A stretch of 6,387 bases of DNA, from positions 1 to 6,387 of the forward strand of contig SFWW01000109.1 in assembly GCA_004559845.1 (NCBI GenBank). The letters are read 5' to 3'. Both the position numbers and the translations under genes were made by a program. The notes beneath the pieces were generated by a model, which was given only the letters and a program-made list of their open reading frames with translations, searched no databases and had not been told where the DNA came from. Source of the stretch: a bacterium. Its GTDB lineage: Bacteria; Bacteroidota; Bacteroidia; Bacteroidales; Muribaculaceae. Every line of letters begins with the position of its first letter. Within the stretch, counting starts at the first letter, position 1. This document shows positions 6,196 through 6,387 of this stretch, one piece after another.

Positions 6196-6243
6196 GTAAG
6201 GGCGTCAGCCCTCACATCCCCACCGTAGCGGCTTTTTTTATTC
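6041..6243 (-). repeat. Composite structured repeat, right copy (inverted)
   Basis: Read on the minus strand from 6243, this copy has the same order as 5219-5420: A tract and GCCGC edge, head arm TACGGTG (6227-6221) plus GGGATGTGAGGG (6220-6209), small hairpin AGGGCTGACGCCCT (6212-6199), a 63-nt variable core, CCCACGG (6135-6129), closing arm CCCTCACATCCC (6111-6100), bulged T (6099) and CACCGTA (6098-6092), then two GC hairpins between A tracts ending at 6041. Head segments match the left copy at 21 of 23 bases (6221-6199 against 5238-5260), while the cores are diverged. The basal arm differs from the left copy but is fully self-complementary, with the bulge at the same place. Confidence 0.8.
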
Positions 6244-6313
6244 GTTTCATGCCACGTATGTCCCCGGCTATAGGAATTTGGAATTCGTGGATTTCGGGGC
6301 GGGTGAAGATTTT

Positions 6314-6345
6314 TTTGTGGGATTGCAAAATTTTATCTATTTTTG
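6314..6345 (+). promoter_or_regulatory. Bacteroidetes-type promoter reading out of the right edge
   Basis: TTTG (6314-6317), a 20-bp spacer and TATTTTTG (6338-6345) match the -33/-7 consensus in sequence and spacing. Transcription would start near 6352 and run to the right. AT-rich chance matches are possible. Confidence 0.5.
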
Positions 6346-6361
6346 GAAATTGAAGTTGGAA

Positions 6362-6387
6362 ATGGGTTTATCCACATCGGCATTTTG
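6362..6387 (+). CDS. Possible 5' end of a plus-strand gene (cut by edge)
   Basis: An ATG at 6362-6364 follows the predicted start of transcription by about 10 nt and opens a frame MGLSTSAF to the edge. Only eight codons are visible, so nothing can be said about the product. The call rests on the promoter spacing alone; the true start could lie beyond the window. Confidence 0.2.

Noticed and set aside
6337..6387. Possible minus-strand C-terminus at the right edge (reading ADVDKPISNFNFQK then TAG)
   Set aside because: Only 16 codons are visible, no terminator follows, and the opposite-strand promoter in the same place is at least as plausible.

Overview
The window looks like a chromosomal segment of a Bacteroidales bacterium of the Prevotella/Muribaculaceae kind. 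The evidence is a RuvB with the typical Bacteroidetes sequence, upstream sites that fit the Bacteroidetes promoter form (TTTG, about 20 bp, TAnnTTTG) instead of -35/-10 boxes, AT-rich leaders without strong Shine-Dalgarno sites, and a large exported Ig-like protein whose C-terminus resembles a type IX secretion sorting domain. The genus is an inference.

Layout. Positions 1-813 (minus strand) hold the first 271 codons of ruvB, cut by the left edge. A 228-bp gap follows, with the ruvB promoter, a 9-bp tandem repeat and a strong intrinsic terminator for the next gene. Positions 1042-4842 (minus) encode a 1266-residue modular secreted protein with an internal duplication of about 235 residues and no recognisable enzyme domain. 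Its promoter lies about 150 bp upstream, at 4990-5021.

Positions 4843-5481 have no convincing gene. They hold that promoter and leader, a G-rich tandem repeat at 5122-5204, and a composite structured repeat of about 200 bp at 5219-5420. Positions 5482-5928 (minus) encode a GxxExxY-family PD-(D/E)XK nuclease-like protein. Just upstream is a doubtful 79-codon frame, 5956-6195, ending in a membrane segment. Most of that frame lies inside a second, inverted copy of the composite repeat at 6041-6243. The right edge carries a good plus-strand promoter candidate at 6314-6345, probably for a gene that continues outside the window.

The genes do not form one pathway: ruvB is recombination housekeeping, and the big protein is probably a surface or secreted factor with its own promoter and terminator. 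The most unusual structure is the right third. Two inverted elements, each predicted to fold into a long bulged hairpin with arm changes that preserve pairing, bracket the nuclease-like gene. This could be a REPIN/MITE-like unit, a structured RNA family, or a chance bracketing by a common intergenic repeat; the sequence alone does not decide.
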